A stretch of DNA of 64,000 bases, from the NCBI GenBank assembly GCA_019055375.1, contig JAHQIW010000115.1, forward strand, positions 62,001 through 126,000, read 5' to 3'. Under the pieces are notes generated by a model. It was not told the DNA's origin. It worked only from the letters and a program-made list of their open reading frames with translations, and searched no databases. The DNA comes from Parelaphostrongylus tenuis. Lineage: Eukaryota > Nematoda > Chromadorea > Rhabditida > Metastrongylidae. Numbering within the stretch: the first letter of the stretch is position 1; every line of letters starts with the position of its first letter. Positions 12,166 to 22,969 of this stretch are shown here, piece by piece. The position numbers were made by a program, and so were the translations under genes.

Positions 12166-12701
12166 CGCAAGGTTGGTATCTCTCCTTGAAAATTTGATGG
12201 CTAACGTTTCGGCGAGCCCGCCTTCGTCAGAGCCTAGACGCACATATAATACCATATCTGATTAATCTATGCATAAAAAGTCCAATAGAGAACAATTCAA
12301 CAATTTAGCAATTTTCAAAAAACTCCACCTTATTCAATTTTGATATGGGAGAGGTCACCGATTACATGTGACACACTTTGGAAATCAACGATACACAGAC
12401 TAGAAGATGAGTCTAAAACATCACTAGACAAGTTTTAATCAAAATTTTGCTTTTCTACTCTTGACAAGGTTTAGAGAGAGTCGGACCTTTGAGCTATTAC
12501 AAAACGTGCCAACGAGATATATCCCACTTTTCACCTGCTCAGTCTATATCCACAACAATAGTGCACAGTATTGCATGTAATTGCATGAAGTCCAAAACGA
12601 ATAGCGTTATAAATCGAAAGTAGAAAGACTGGGTATGGGACAACAAAGAGTGACATCACCACCACCTCCTTTTCCAAAAACGTTCTTCAGACAACAACAA
12701 C

Positions 12702-13740
12702 ATGACATTGAAGTTGACTCGATTTACCGTTGATTTTTGGGCAAAGTTCTCCGCGAGCAAAAACACGGTTTTGCGCCAGATTCGGGAGCTAATAAACACT
12801 AAAAGAATTCACTTCTCTATTAGTGATAAAAGTGAAGATTTTATAGTTATTCTGCGTAAAATGAATGTTTCAATGAAGGATAAAAACCTTGAGTATGTTA
12901 CTCTTTATCGGCCATCATCTGCGGATGAATATAAAGCTCAATAAAGGAAATCGAATTGAGAATGGGTCAAAATGGCAAGAGCAGCTGATGTACAACAATC
13001 TATTATCCGTCAACTTGAGAATGACTTACGGACTTGTCCCGTCCCATACACACTCAGCAAACACAGCAACTCACCCTTCACATGATGATCTAGCGTCTAC
13101 GGATCCTTCAACAAACAAAGTTAGACCGATCATTACCTTTGTAGGCGGACCGACGGATAGAATAACATAGTTTTTGAGCCTCATTTTGTCGCGATTATTG
13201 AAATTCATACCAGCTCATTTACCTAACATCAGAATTTCCGTGGAACACCTAAATTGTGCACAACCCAATCAACGCACGTAATGGAATCGTTCGATGTTGC
13301 TGCTCTTTACACGAGCGTATCGAATGACTTCGCACTACAAGCAGTTCACGAATTGCTAGTAGAGAATGATCTGTGAATAAATATGTATGGCATGTCAATT
13401 CAACAACTCATAACTCTTTCGCGGGAGTACCTGAAACGTCCAATCTTCAGGTGGTCGAGAAATAATTTTGCACAAATTAGAGGGTGGCAATGGGGCAATG
13501 ATTGCATCAAGCCTTGCCATTGCTTTCGTGCCCAAAGTGGAAGCTCCAGTTTTCAGTCGTGGTAAATCACTCTACTGTCGATACAGAGATGATTGTCTCA
13601 TCATCTGCTCAACACAGGAGGAGGTGGGAATATGTTTTGATTTTTTGAATAGGCAGTCAGAGCACATAAAGTTTACAAGGGAGAGCCTAGGGAGAACTGG
13701 CCTCCATTTTTGAACGCTAAAATTCACCATTCTGAAAATG
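12702..13740 (+). pseudogene. PLE reverse transcriptase remnant
   Basis: Conserved PLE RT blocks appear in order: SDKSEDFIVILRKMN (about 12819-12865), NKVRPIITFVGGPTDRIT (13116-13169), motif A as SFDVAALYTSVSNDFALQAV (about 13289-13345), then MYGMSIQQLITLSREYLKRP, the motif B region broken by a frameshift (GWQWGN for GLAMGQ, then ASSLAIAFVPKVE), motif C as YCRYRDDCLIICSTQEE with the Asp pair intact, and FTRESLGRTGLHF. There is an in-frame TGA near 13375 and a frameshift near 13490. In a live element this enzyme would copy the element's RNA into DNA at a nicked target. Confidence 0.88.
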
Positions 13741-13889
13741 GCTAAATAATAGAATGGTCAAACCAACTAATAAAAATATATTTGTCCTACCCTTCTTGGC
13801 ACCCCTCACACAGGAAAAGGACGCTCGTTCGAGACATGTACTGAACGGCTAGAAGTGTCTGTACGGGAGTGGGGAGAGAGAAGAGACAC

Positions 13890-14715
13890 TACGTTTGGCA
13901 CAAAATATAGCCATTTTGAAAGGCAACGAAAGAGCAGCCACTGAAGTTAGGTCAATAAGGAGAGTTATGCCCCATGACACTGATAACGAGACCGATGTTG
14001 TTTCAAACCTGGACGGGAAGATACTTTTGAAACTACCTCTTACAACGAATGAAATAAACGCAGTTATAAAAAGGTTTCTAAGAAGCAGTGGTCTGGAAAA
14101 CTCCGTAAGAATCATAGAAATCCGTCCTAATAACTTAGTTTAAGACTGACTATTTTAAATGGCTACGATAGAGCAACCACTTATGTTAAGTCAATAAGGA
14201 GAGTTATGCCCCATGACACTGATAATGAGAACGATGTTTTTCCAAACCTAGACGGGAGGATTCTTTTGAAACTACCTTATATAACGAATGAAATAAACGC
14301 AGTTATAAAAAGGTTTTTTGGAAACAGTGGTCTGGAAAACTCCGTTAGAATCATAGAAGTCCCTCCTAATAATTTAAGTCGTTGATTGGTTCGGAACCGC
14401 TTGTATGACCGTTTGTGTAAGACTGACAACTCGACAACACTAAAGTACGCCCTAATGCTAGAGAAGGAGATTGCGTGAGATCAGGCACAATATATGAACA
14501 CTTAGATGGAAGAGGCAACAGCGAAACAAGTAAGCCTTTAGATGCACACAGATTGGAAAAAATGACGCTACGGACTTTGATGTGGTAGTGAAAATCCTTG
14601 GGAAAAAATCAAAAACATCAGCCCGAAAAACCCTTGAGGCTTCTTGGATAAACCGTAAGCTACCCGAAATGATTAGAACGGAGAATGCCTAAACGTAACA
14701 AGTGATATGGACTCT
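13890..14715 (+). pseudogene. PLE linker and endonuclease region, GIY-YIG core deleted
   Basis: The linker HDTDNETDVVSNLDGKILLK, LPLTTNEINAVIKRFLRSSG, LENSVRIIEI precedes the nuclease in this PLE lineage. It occurs twice (see 13918-14395). After the second copy comes RNRLYDRL, then GDCVRSGTIYEHLDGR. A sister copy at 60.3 kb has about 25 residues, with the YIGVTGRP core, between the equivalents of SGTIY and EHL. Here that core is missing. The C-terminal tail VVVKILGKKSKTSARKTLEA remains (about 14580-14640). The nuclease cannot have worked in this copy. Confidence 0.75.
13918..14395 (+). repeat. Imperfect 239-bp tandem duplication inside PLE 1
   Basis: GTCAATAAGGAGAGTTATGC starts at 13951 and again at 14190, giving a 239-bp period. 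The two units remain alignable to AATAA.TTA.GT at their ends. The second has picked up frameshifts. It duplicates the linker that precedes the nuclease domain. Confidence 0.85.
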
Positions 14716-15309
14716 TATCTCAAATTCATCTTCAAGTCTGAGTGTGGTTTGTTTTGTAAATCGTGTCACACTAGACCGATGACCGCTCTCAGTAACTAAG
14801 AAAGACGGGGCTTTACAGATTGACTAGACTGTTGATCTTTTTTCTATCAGACTTTTGATGCCTGCGAAATATTGACCGAGTAATCAGATATGGTATAATT
14901 TATACGTCTAGGCTCTGGCGAAGGCGTTGCCGCCGGAACGTTAGCCATCGAGTTTTGAGAAAAAGAAGAAGTTACCAACGTCGTGCAAGTTTCAAATAAA
15001 GAAAAGAACAGTTAGTGACAAATTTTGCATTTCTTCAATTATGGCGAGGTTTAGAGATAGTCGGACTATTGTATTATTGCAGTTTATTTTGTTGGCATTT
15101 TATCAGAGAGAAAAACGACACATTTGCGGCACAACGTCTTTTTGCGATGCAGTATTCATTAGAAGCATGTTGTTCCATCGCATTATAAGCTTTGGCCACT
15201 ATACCCGATGAGCGGTATACATTTGATGACTCTGCTCGCTCTTCTTGTTGCAGAGCCTTGTCCATTTGAAAGATCAATCGGTTAGCGCAAGAGTGTGCAC
15301 TTTAATGCA

Positions 15310-15630
15310 TTGTAGGCGGTTTGAACTGGGAGCCTGGATATGCTCGCGTTACTTTTCTAATAAAGCGAACTGCGAAGCAGTTTTGATAAGGCCCTATTCC
15401 ACTGATGATTTCTCCATTATTTGAGGCGCTGCAATCATAAATCGTTCAGCCACACAACAAAAGTGCTTGAAAATGGCAGCGTCTGACAAATTCATGCGAA
15501 GAAATGATGGATTACTCCTTGCTGCATTCGAACGCGGAAGTATTTCGGGCTTGTTTTTCTTCGTGCTCGGCAGCAAGATGATGAGATTGTGCTGTGTGCA
15601 AAGAAGCTTCTCTGAAAGTGCAAATGCTCA
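15310..15630 (-). repeat. Unclassified coding-like repeat family R, copy 1
   Basis: The minus strand translates to pieces such as NLSDAAIFKHFCCVAERFMI, which align with RHFQAVFFHAAKRSMIAE in the better copy at 55390-55690. Frames shift several times. Further copies lie at 16890-17180 and 28296-28540. I do not recognise the family; it could be a transposon-encoded or multigene protein. Confidence 0.4.
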
Positions 15631-16204
15631 TAATTAAAGCGTCTAGGCAAAGCTTATTGCTATAAAAGGAGCCTTTCTTGGTTGTTGAACGTCTTCTTCG
15701 CTACTAATGAATCTCAGTAACGTCTATGCGTCTATTTTGACTGTCTGGTATCTATGAATTTGATTTTTGGTCCATGAGTTAATGGTGAGTAAGAGAAGAA
15801 AATCGTAACTTTGCAGAGTCGTTGATCATATCTAATAACTCTAGAAGGAAAATTGAAGATGATTATTAATCTGGATTTCACATTTCATGTACTTTTGCTT
15901 ACTGTTACTGTACACCATATAGGAGGCTCGCATAAAGTACAAATTGTAGCTCCAGTTTTTAGAGAATTCTGTACCTACATTCCAATATAATCATTGGATC
16001 ACGGTTCTTTGATGTTTCTTCCAATGTTCAATTTCTTTGGTTTCTTTCATGTTCTATATAAACAGGTCTATATAAACTTCCGAAGTCTATATAAACATTC
16101 GAAAGTAAAGGTATGATTCATTCTAACATCCATAAGTGCTCAACTGTGGTCACTGCAATGTCGGTTGAATTTTGTCACTGGACATGCGCTGATTCAAATA
16201 ATTC

Positions 16205-16360
16205 GGCTTCTATTCATTTAAAAGTAGGGGGTATATCCCATACAGAGGATTGGCCGAACCGAAAGCCATTGTACTACTGACGAGCCTGGAAAGGCGAAAC
16301 ACCTTTCTACTAGTGTAAAAATGCCATGCCAAACCTCGTATAAGGCATTTGAGAGAGGTC
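16205..16360 (+). mobile_element. Decayed HHR-bearing element fragment
   Basis: It contains TGGCCGAACCGAAAG, then CTACTGACGAG, stem II GCCU/AGGC with loop GGAA, GAAA, and CACCTTTCTACTAGTG (16271-16314). The core and stem II are perfect, but the stem III and cleavage-site region no longer fits NUH next to a paired stem I. A still more decayed relative sits at 30620-30720. Both are followed by TATATAAAGA/AGACCTCATAAAAGA-type sequence. Confidence 0.5.
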
Positions 16361-16889
16361 TATATAAAGAGTCAAAAGTAAAGGTACGATTACTTTGTGT
16401 TTGTATATGTACGTTTCTTTGTTTGCAATTTTTCTTCGTAAATACATTGCCTCTCGTGAGCCTGCACCTAGATACTCTGGAAAGATTTTTAATTATAAGT
16501 CCGTTTCATAAAATTTTGAGTGATTGTGGCTCAATCCAAGAAATTTTCTTTACTGCATTATACAAAGTTTAGACGATTTTTCTCTATCGACAATTGCCAC
16601 ATGACACTACACGTGTGAGGATTTTATGTGAGGTCTCATTCATGTAGTGTCGATTGCTGAATGCTGCGACCTACTCTTCTACTATTATTTAAGTTATTAC
16701 TTCATAAATGAGCCGTTCAGAGTGCTGGCAGAAGAGTAATTACGTTATTCTTGTTTTAAAAGCCAGGATCTAACAAAACATACCCTTAGACAGGCTTGAA
16801 GATTGTTGTGGGTTGAAAAGAAAACTAGTTTCTGTTTGCTATGGAATGGTGTGTGACTGTTAATATGAGCAGCCCATAGTGCATTATTC

Positions 16890-17180
16890 GACGGAAGCTT
16901 ATGCGGAAACTCGCACACCGAATCTGAATGTATTAGTTTTTACCTCTGCCAAGCGGGAACGGCCATCTTGCCGTTTTAGCGACACCTGCTCCTTTCCTAG
17001 AGTTTTCTCAGTTATCGGCCGTTTAGCATCACAGAAAGCGCATAGAAATGAGAACATCTGACAGCTATTCTCAGCACAATTGATTTCGTCTCTGCAGCGT
17101 TAATTTTTTTTTTGCTTAAAGTGAATTCAAGACGCGGAACTATTACGAACTTACACTTTTTCCACGTGTTCGGCCCACAC
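16890..17180 (-). repeat. Coding-like repeat family R, copy 2
   Basis: It aligns with 55390-55690 through GAACTATTACGAACTT against GAACTGTTATGAACTT and TAGCATCACAGAAAGC against TAGCAGCATGAAAAAA, in the same order and spacing. It is heavily decayed with no open frame. Confidence 0.35.
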
Positions 17181-17739
17181 TATTGATAAGATAGCGCCGT
17201 GACAACTAGTTGGTAAAAAGTCCGGCAACAGTTGCCATTTTAGAATTTCTAGAACAAGCTTTTTGCCTAACAAGAAACGTTACTCATTTATTAAGAGTCT
17301 CTATCACATTTCGATAAATCTCAATGGTATCGAACTCGCTTCTATTTCTTTGGCTCTCGAACTATTATGATGATTCCGATACGTAGAAAATTTCATCAGT
17401 TTATGCTACTCTCTCGCAGATGAGGGATCCAGAACCGATTATTCACAAAGGAACGTGGTGTTCTTACAAGTGCTTTTTTAGTACTGGCCAAATACTAATG
17501 TGTAATTGTTATGATATGCTGCTGAACTTAAAAGAAAGTTCGTCTTGCTTGTGCTGCACCATATTTGCTTGTATGTTATCTTTTATGTACTATTCCAGGA
17601 TCTCATTCATCTTTCTGCTTTTCCTTTCGATAAGTCTTGCAGTGGAATGTTAATAGCAGAACCTATAAAAAGTGCGTAGCACAAAACTCAGTGATACAGC
17701 CCGAAGAGTGAAGTGTTTGAAAATTTCTTCGTACGTATT

Positions 17740-18345
17740 TGGCCAGAGCAATCACTTATGTGGTTGTGATATGGTCTTAAACCAGCGACTATCAAACACG
17801 ATTAATTCTTTGTTCTCATCAGGCGAACTTTCTTCTTCGAAATCCACGAATGTTTTTGTTCCTGACGGCTACCAGAGCGATCGATTCATCACTGAACGTT
17901 GCCGGTGACGTTCCGAGGGCGGTGCGACACACTTCCTCGTTGAGTCCACACCTCGTGTGCGAGGGCGGCTTCCTCATCCACCACATCATGAATGTCCTCG
18001 TCATTCGGGTGTTCCCATTCAGATCGATGTGTGTGCGCCGAATATTTAATAGATTTTGGAATAACACACTCAGGACATTTCTTTTTTCGTCGACCATCTG
18101 TTGTTTTCCGTCTCCGGTCATCATTCTTTACGATTACTGTTAAACGTGCACTTCCTTCATTAAATCTCACAAATCTATAGATTCGTGACATTTGCACAAA
18201 AGAATCTCGTCGTATTTACTGCCTGCACAGTGCATTATTCCGCTGTGAGGTGACTTCCGCGTTCTCAGATTACCCGCCCTATTGATCCCGAAAAACCAGA
18301 TTCGTTTTTTAGTGCGTCATTGTTTGCGAACGCATCTGAACAAAG
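17740..18345 (-). repeat. Acidic-ORF repeat family P, copy 1
   Basis: The minus strand encodes RIYRFVRFNEGSARLTVIVK, RRKKKCPECVIPKSIKYS, EWEHPNDEDIHDVVDEEAAL, then after a frameshift LNEEVCRTALGTSPATFSDE and SIALVAVRNKNIRG. The same order occurs on the minus strand at 36630-37240 and 56480-57095. The best stretch is acidic with a CPEC pair. I do not recognise it. Three copies in one orientation suggest either a dispersed element or fragments of a duplicated host gene. Confidence 0.6.
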
Positions 18346-19190
18346 AGGCGACCAATATAAAAATGGGGCACTTCCCCATCCCATTCAATTAATCAAATAT
18401 CGCGTACTTGCGTGGCGTTTTGCCCTTATAATTCCGTTGCTGTGTCCGATTCTATGCATTTTTTGCCATCCTCACTTCCTCATTATCTCTAGATTTCTCG
18501 TTAGCAAAGACTATATCGATTTTTCATTACAGATTATTTCTAGACTTTTATTTTTGGTATTCTATACGATAACTTATCAGCATAAACAAATTTTTGCTAA
18601 AAACTCGTTCTTATTGCTATATTTTTCTCATTCTATCCTTCCTATCATCTGCCGTTTATTCAAACTCGGAAGAACGAATGTTCTATTCTTTTCCATCTTC
18701 TTGTTTTTCTCTCTTTTCTTTTCGACAAATGAAATTCCTTTGGTTTTGACACGATACTTCGCGATTTATTTATTTCAACACATACGCGACCAGAGATGAT
18801 TTCAGAGGAAAAAAGCAATAAACTGGTCCGCGATCTAAGCACCCCATCGATGGTTTTTTCATTAGATGAACGACATATTTTTTAGAAAACTTGTGGGATT
18901 GAGAGATTAGCAGAGTTGTGTAACAGGTTTTAATTTATTTATCTGGACACATGGCTACTACATACCATATTTTCATCTATACTCCACTTGAAAATATATC
19001 GCTGTCAGGATTTGTGATTTTTCCACATATACTTGAACGTATTACGGTATTTCTTACATCCACATATCCCATACAACTGCATCGACCCTTTGTAATGAAT
19101 TAAATGACGGAATGATGGAATATTGGTCAAAAACTGGAGATTGTATGTTCTGTGTAATGTCTCCATATAAGAAATCTTGTTGGTTCATCG
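18346..19190. other. Pyrimidine-rich intergenic stretch
   Basis: A 159-codon open frame at 18320-18799 is very rich in Phe, Leu and Ile because the + strand is T-rich. It has no charged loop pattern or family motif, so I treat it as composition-driven. Nothing else is recognised up to the SINE at 19195. Confidence 0.4.
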
Positions 19191-19194
19191 GCAA

Positions 19195-19495
19195 AGGCTA
19201 GAGCTCTCGGCGTTGATCAATCCTTGAAGTGTGCACCATGCGTCCTCGAGTTCAGCTACTTTTGAGGTAACTGAACACATATGTGGCCTCTACGAGGACT
19301 CGAGCTGGCCTAGCGATGCATTAAATCAGTGCGGCTATCCTCCCAGACAAGTCTGGTACCAATTCACCGATCTTGGAGGTGTACAAAGCCTGGTGAGTCT
19401 CGAGAGCGGGATCGAACCAATGGCCACCGACTGGCCAATCACGTGTTGCAAAGCGCTCTTACTGTTGCGCTACTAGTGCTGTTGGCTCTCTAACA
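19195..19495 (-). mobile_element. tRNA-derived SINE, family 1 (inverted copy)
   Basis: On the minus strand the head carries AGTAGCGCAACAGTAAGAGC and the B box GGTTCGATCCC, followed by the family body (TTGGTACCAGACTTGTCTGG, GCACTGATT) and the end CAACGCCGAGAGCTCTAGCC. It is about as long as the + copies and more diverged in the head. Confidence 0.82.
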
Positions 19496-20984
19496 ACTTC
19501 CTTAATTCCAATAAGAGCTCCACCTAGGAGCTAATAATTTTCCGCTTCATCGAAATTCAAACAATCACTGAGATCTCTTAGGTATTATATGGCTCCCTAT
19601 TTGGAACACTTGAGATAAATGAAGATCATTGTTTTGCACAAAGGAATAGATGTAATTTATAATATGTTCTGTTACATCGTGCACCACTTTGACCTATATA
19701 CCGCCTGCCAAAAAATCTTTCGGAATCTCGCTCTTCTTTTTTTTTAGTTCTTTACTTCTATTTATCAAAGTGGGTGACAACACGTGCCATGCACCGCTGA
19801 CAAATTTCATTATTTCATTTCCAACGGAAAAATTGTGCTATCGTTTCAGACATTCGTCACAACAGATTACGATCCTATTTATAGTAACTTTTATCCGACA
19901 AAATCGAAATCGTGCGTCCTTGCCGTAATGAAATCCTGCCTACAATAATTTGGCGGATATTTGCTATTCGGTGGACTTCACGGCAGCCAAGGAATGCCGA
20001 TATTTTCAATCGTTATTCTAAGCGCTTCCTTATCAATTATAATCCACTTTTGTGAATTTTCTGCTTTGTTTATTTATACGACCTTGATGTAACGCCATGT
20101 AAAAATGCTGAGTTGTGGGAAACACAATTCTCTGAGAACAGAAATGGCTTAAAATCATAGTGAAGTTTTACACGAAGAAATTTGAGTGCATAGTTTAGAA
20201 CAGTTGTTTAAATTTCGCTTGAAAGTCTAAAAAGAACTCGAAAGCTTCTTTTTTTTTCTTAGGACGTCATCGGTTGTCTGCGATGTGTACTGGTTGCGGA
20301 TAACGGAGCCTTTTCGGCCTTGAACGTATGAAATTCGTTCCATTTCTGAGAATCTCTCGAAGAAACTCGATCAACTCTCTCTAAAAGCAGCGAAAATCTA
20401 TTCTAACTGTCAGATGTCTTTCTTAGGTATGGATTTCTGGAACATGGCGGTGGAGAGAATTTAATTAACTGTCGACAAATGCCACACAAATTTGGTACGC
20501 TACGATTCGGTTGTTGTTCAATTAGAGAATCAACTGTGAAAGTTAATAACGGAACGATGGTAATATAGTATAAAAATAACAAGGCACGAATTAATTTTGT
20601 GATCATTGTTGAACATTCAAGTCCCATTATTAATAGGATGACTTGCTAATAACAGTAATTTGTTTATTTGCTCAAAGTACAATGAATTTGGCTCAGGTGA
20701 GAAAGAGAGATTATCCGTTTTGGTGTAAAGCCATTTGTTTTTGACTTAGTGTCCCTCTACTAGGTGGCTCAGTTTTGTCGCGAAAGAGCTCTTTTTTTAA
20801 CTGATGCCTCTAGGTGAGAAGTGATTTAACTGTTAAAGAGATTCGACTTAATCATTAATTAGCGATCATAATCACTTTTATAATCTATATTTCTATGGTC
20901 TGAATTTTAGATTCGTGCGTACAAAATATGTATACATAGGTACATACACTTTAGGCACTTTATTGTCCCTCTTTACAGTATCCT
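19496..20984. other. Intergenic, nothing recognised
   Basis: AT-rich DNA without splice-consistent exons, RNA genes or repeats I can name. Confidence 0.35.
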
Positions 20985-21225
20985 TTTTCACTGAGCAGAT
21001 CCCAGTACTTCTAGCACTCAGTCGTTATTTCGTCTTTTTCTTAAACGTCGTAGAATACTGGTTGAGTGCATTTTCTTGCAAGCTTGAGGAGAGCTTGGCT
21101 ATGGTATTCCCTAGAGCGTTTGTTGTTGACTTCCGGAGAATGTTGAGAAAAAGGCCACGCGCGTCGCGACGAGCATCACAATTGTTCGGCCACGCCCGCC
21201 CCCCCCCCCCCCCCCCCCAGGGGCG
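20985..21225 (-). mobile_element. tRNA-derived SINE, family 2
   Basis: On the minus strand it starts with a tRNA-like head (GTGGCCGAACAATTGTGATG, CTCGTCGCGACGCGCGTGGC) and continues into a body ending with ACGACTGAGTGCTAGAAGTA. Relatives lie at 7219, 39663 (+), 40500 and 56085. A run of 20 C (21199-21218) sits just in front of the head. It explains the proline-rich open frame on the + strand here, which is not a gene. Confidence 0.65.
21199..21218 (+). repeat. Poly-C run (20 C)
   Basis: An uninterrupted C run adjoins the SINE head. Its exact length may be affected by polymerase slippage in sequencing. Confidence 0.9.
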
Positions 21226-21635
21226 GTTACATACAGTTACCCACAATTATGAATCTAGAGGTGAAACTTGTAATTTATGTTATAATAGGTAGTTTGCACA
21301 TTGAATATCAATTCCAAACTTCTACCATCAACAGTCACATAAAATTTCGTATCGAAATGGTTTCCTTTGTATAATCACCATTGGAGTCTTCTCAAATGTA
21401 TCATTCCCTACAAAGACTGCATCTTGTGCTAACCTTACTGGAACGTTTGAGCTCAGTATTTTTTCTGGTTGAACTCTGTAATATCTTTGCAACATCTCAC
21501 AGATATCTTTCTCATTTTCTCAAACCCAAGCTGCTGCTTTCTTTAAGAAGACGAGATGTTTACAACGCCATAGCAGTGCTATATCCCGTTTCAGGCAAAT
21601 AGAAGTCCATCTTGAAGTTGTTCAGTGAGTTTGCT

Positions 21636-21830
21636 TCATCTATTGTTGTGGATTCGAAATATGAGTTGTTTCTTCTGTTTACCGTTCCGAGGTGTCATTG
21701 AATATTTATTGAATATCGGCGTAGCATATAACATTACAGTTGATAATACAGCCTGAATATTACAAAAAGAGCTGCTCAAAGAGTAAGAAATGAGAGATTC
21801 ACTGAGTCGGATCGGGACCAAGCTAGCATC
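21636..21830 (-). mobile_element. PLE terminal fragment
   Basis: TTTCTTCTGTTTACCGTTCC and GAGGTGTCATTGAATATTTA match the terminal segment of PLE 2 (59649-59720, where it is inverted at 61257-61302). No coding part is attached. It is a solo end. Confidence 0.55.
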
Positions 21831-22199
21831 GTTTTCGCTATGAACGACATCACTATCTCTGCGCTACCTGCTCCTTATTCAAACACATTTATTATCTAGA
21901 AGCACATGCCAGCATCTCTAACAACACGATGCATTGAAGAATGTATTGATTGCGTTTTTATGTTCTTAATTTGTTATCATTCCATTTCATATGATGTCGT
22001 GGCAAAAAATGTAAATAACGAAGAAATCAGTGATGAATTCGACCTTATTGTCAACACTACCAATACCACCTATCTTCAAACAGCTCCTTCCGGTTAGGTA
22101 TGGCTTTTCTTTCCATGGATCAATCGTTTTTAAGTAGCTGATTTGGTGAGAGAGAATTCATGACTCTATAAGCTATCTTATTATAAACATATATGTTCA

Positions 22200-22480
22200 T
22201 AGTGGAACACACATAAAAAGCGGTGAGTATGTTAGGAGTTGAATTTGTGATTGATTCGACTGAAATCTGGGTCTGGTGATTTTTTTCTAAAGAGTAATGG
22301 AGGTGTGTGACTGATTGGATTGCGGACAATTTGACCTTTTCAGGCTCGAAGGCGAACTGGCAAAACGTCAGCTGTCAAATAAAGTTTAATGTAACACCTC
22401 ACGTTTGGCTGAAAGAAGAAAATTATGAATTATATTGAAGCATGCTGAGGTTAATGAACAGTCGATCTTGGGAATTGCTA
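22200..22480 (+). mobile_element. PLE terminal fragment
   Basis: It shares GAAATCTGGGT(C/T)TGGTGA, TTTCAGGCT, GAAGGCGAACTGGCAAAACG and TGAGGTTAATGAACAGTCG with 38740-38970 and other PLE ends. The CGAAGGCG...AAACGTCAG part corresponds to the degenerate minimal-hammerhead motif of PLE 1. Confidence 0.5.
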
Positions 22481-22614
22481 ATTTTCTTAGCAAATCAAAA
22501 CACTTGACGTTAAGTGCTAAGCAGTTTCTCTAAAAATGAGCATCTATGGAGTCGCCTGTAAAGAAAGAAGTAGTGTGAAACAAAATCAGAGAGCGCCATC
22601 ACACAAGCAAAATT

Positions 22615-22690
22615 CTGGACCTCATGTGGACCTCGAACCCTTAGCACTCTTTTGGGAAGCTGACGTGTGCCCATTACACCACTAAGACCT
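22615..22690 (-). tRNA. Degenerate tRNA-Gly(CCC)-like sequence, pseudogene or SINE head
   Basis: On the minus strand, TTAGTGGTGTAATGGGCA resembles a tRNA-Gly D arm, the loop CTTCCCAAAAG carries CCC at the anticodon position, and GGGTTCGAGGTCC resembles the T arm. The T stem and acceptor stem do not pair properly, so it is not a functional tRNA gene. It lies about 280 bp upstream of the Cys-rich gene. Confidence 0.4.
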
Positions 22691-22969
22691 TACTTTCGCC
22701 TTTCTCTCAATCATATCTAACTCCTTTGCTCAAATTTCGGCATTCTTGTGGTTGTATCTTCACATTATGTCCAGCCACGAAAATGGATAGACTTTAAATA
22801 AAAGGTTAATCATCAGGTGATTCATTGAATATAATTTTTCTCTTCTATCTGAGTCAGCGTCAGCATCACATTTCGCTTCCATTTTATGTTTTTTTGAATG
22901 ATTGACTTCTTCTCGCTAGTCTTGTCTTGTAGTTTTTATAAGAGTGTTTGTCTAATTAAGTACTTGCAG

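Larger units (their letters stand above)
12170..15110 (+). mobile_element. Penelope-like element 1 (decayed, near full length)
   Basis: A + strand reverse transcriptase and nuclease-region remnant is bounded by inverted terminal segments. 12196-12275 is the reverse complement of 14888-14965: ATCAGATATGGTAT and GTCTAGGCTCTG.CGAAGGCG are in both, with GAAACGTTAGCC (GGAACGTTAGCC on the right). A direct repeat also flanks the body (GGTTTAGAGAGAGTCGGAC at about 12468, GGTTTAGAGATAGTCGGAC at about 15048). Mixed inverted and direct terminal repeats are characteristic of PLEs. The terminal motif itself resembles a minimal hammerhead. Confidence 0.8.

Noticed and set aside
18320..18799. 159-codon hydrophobic open frame
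   Set aside because: Its composition follows a T-rich + strand. There is no membrane-protein loop pattern, splice sites or family motif.
20915..21292. 125-codon frame with polyproline
   Set aside because: It spans SINE family 2 in antisense and the poly-C run; the proline stretch is just the C run.
22615..22690. Functional tRNA-Gly gene
   Set aside because: The T stem and acceptor stem do not base-pair; kept only as a degenerate tRNA-like sequence.
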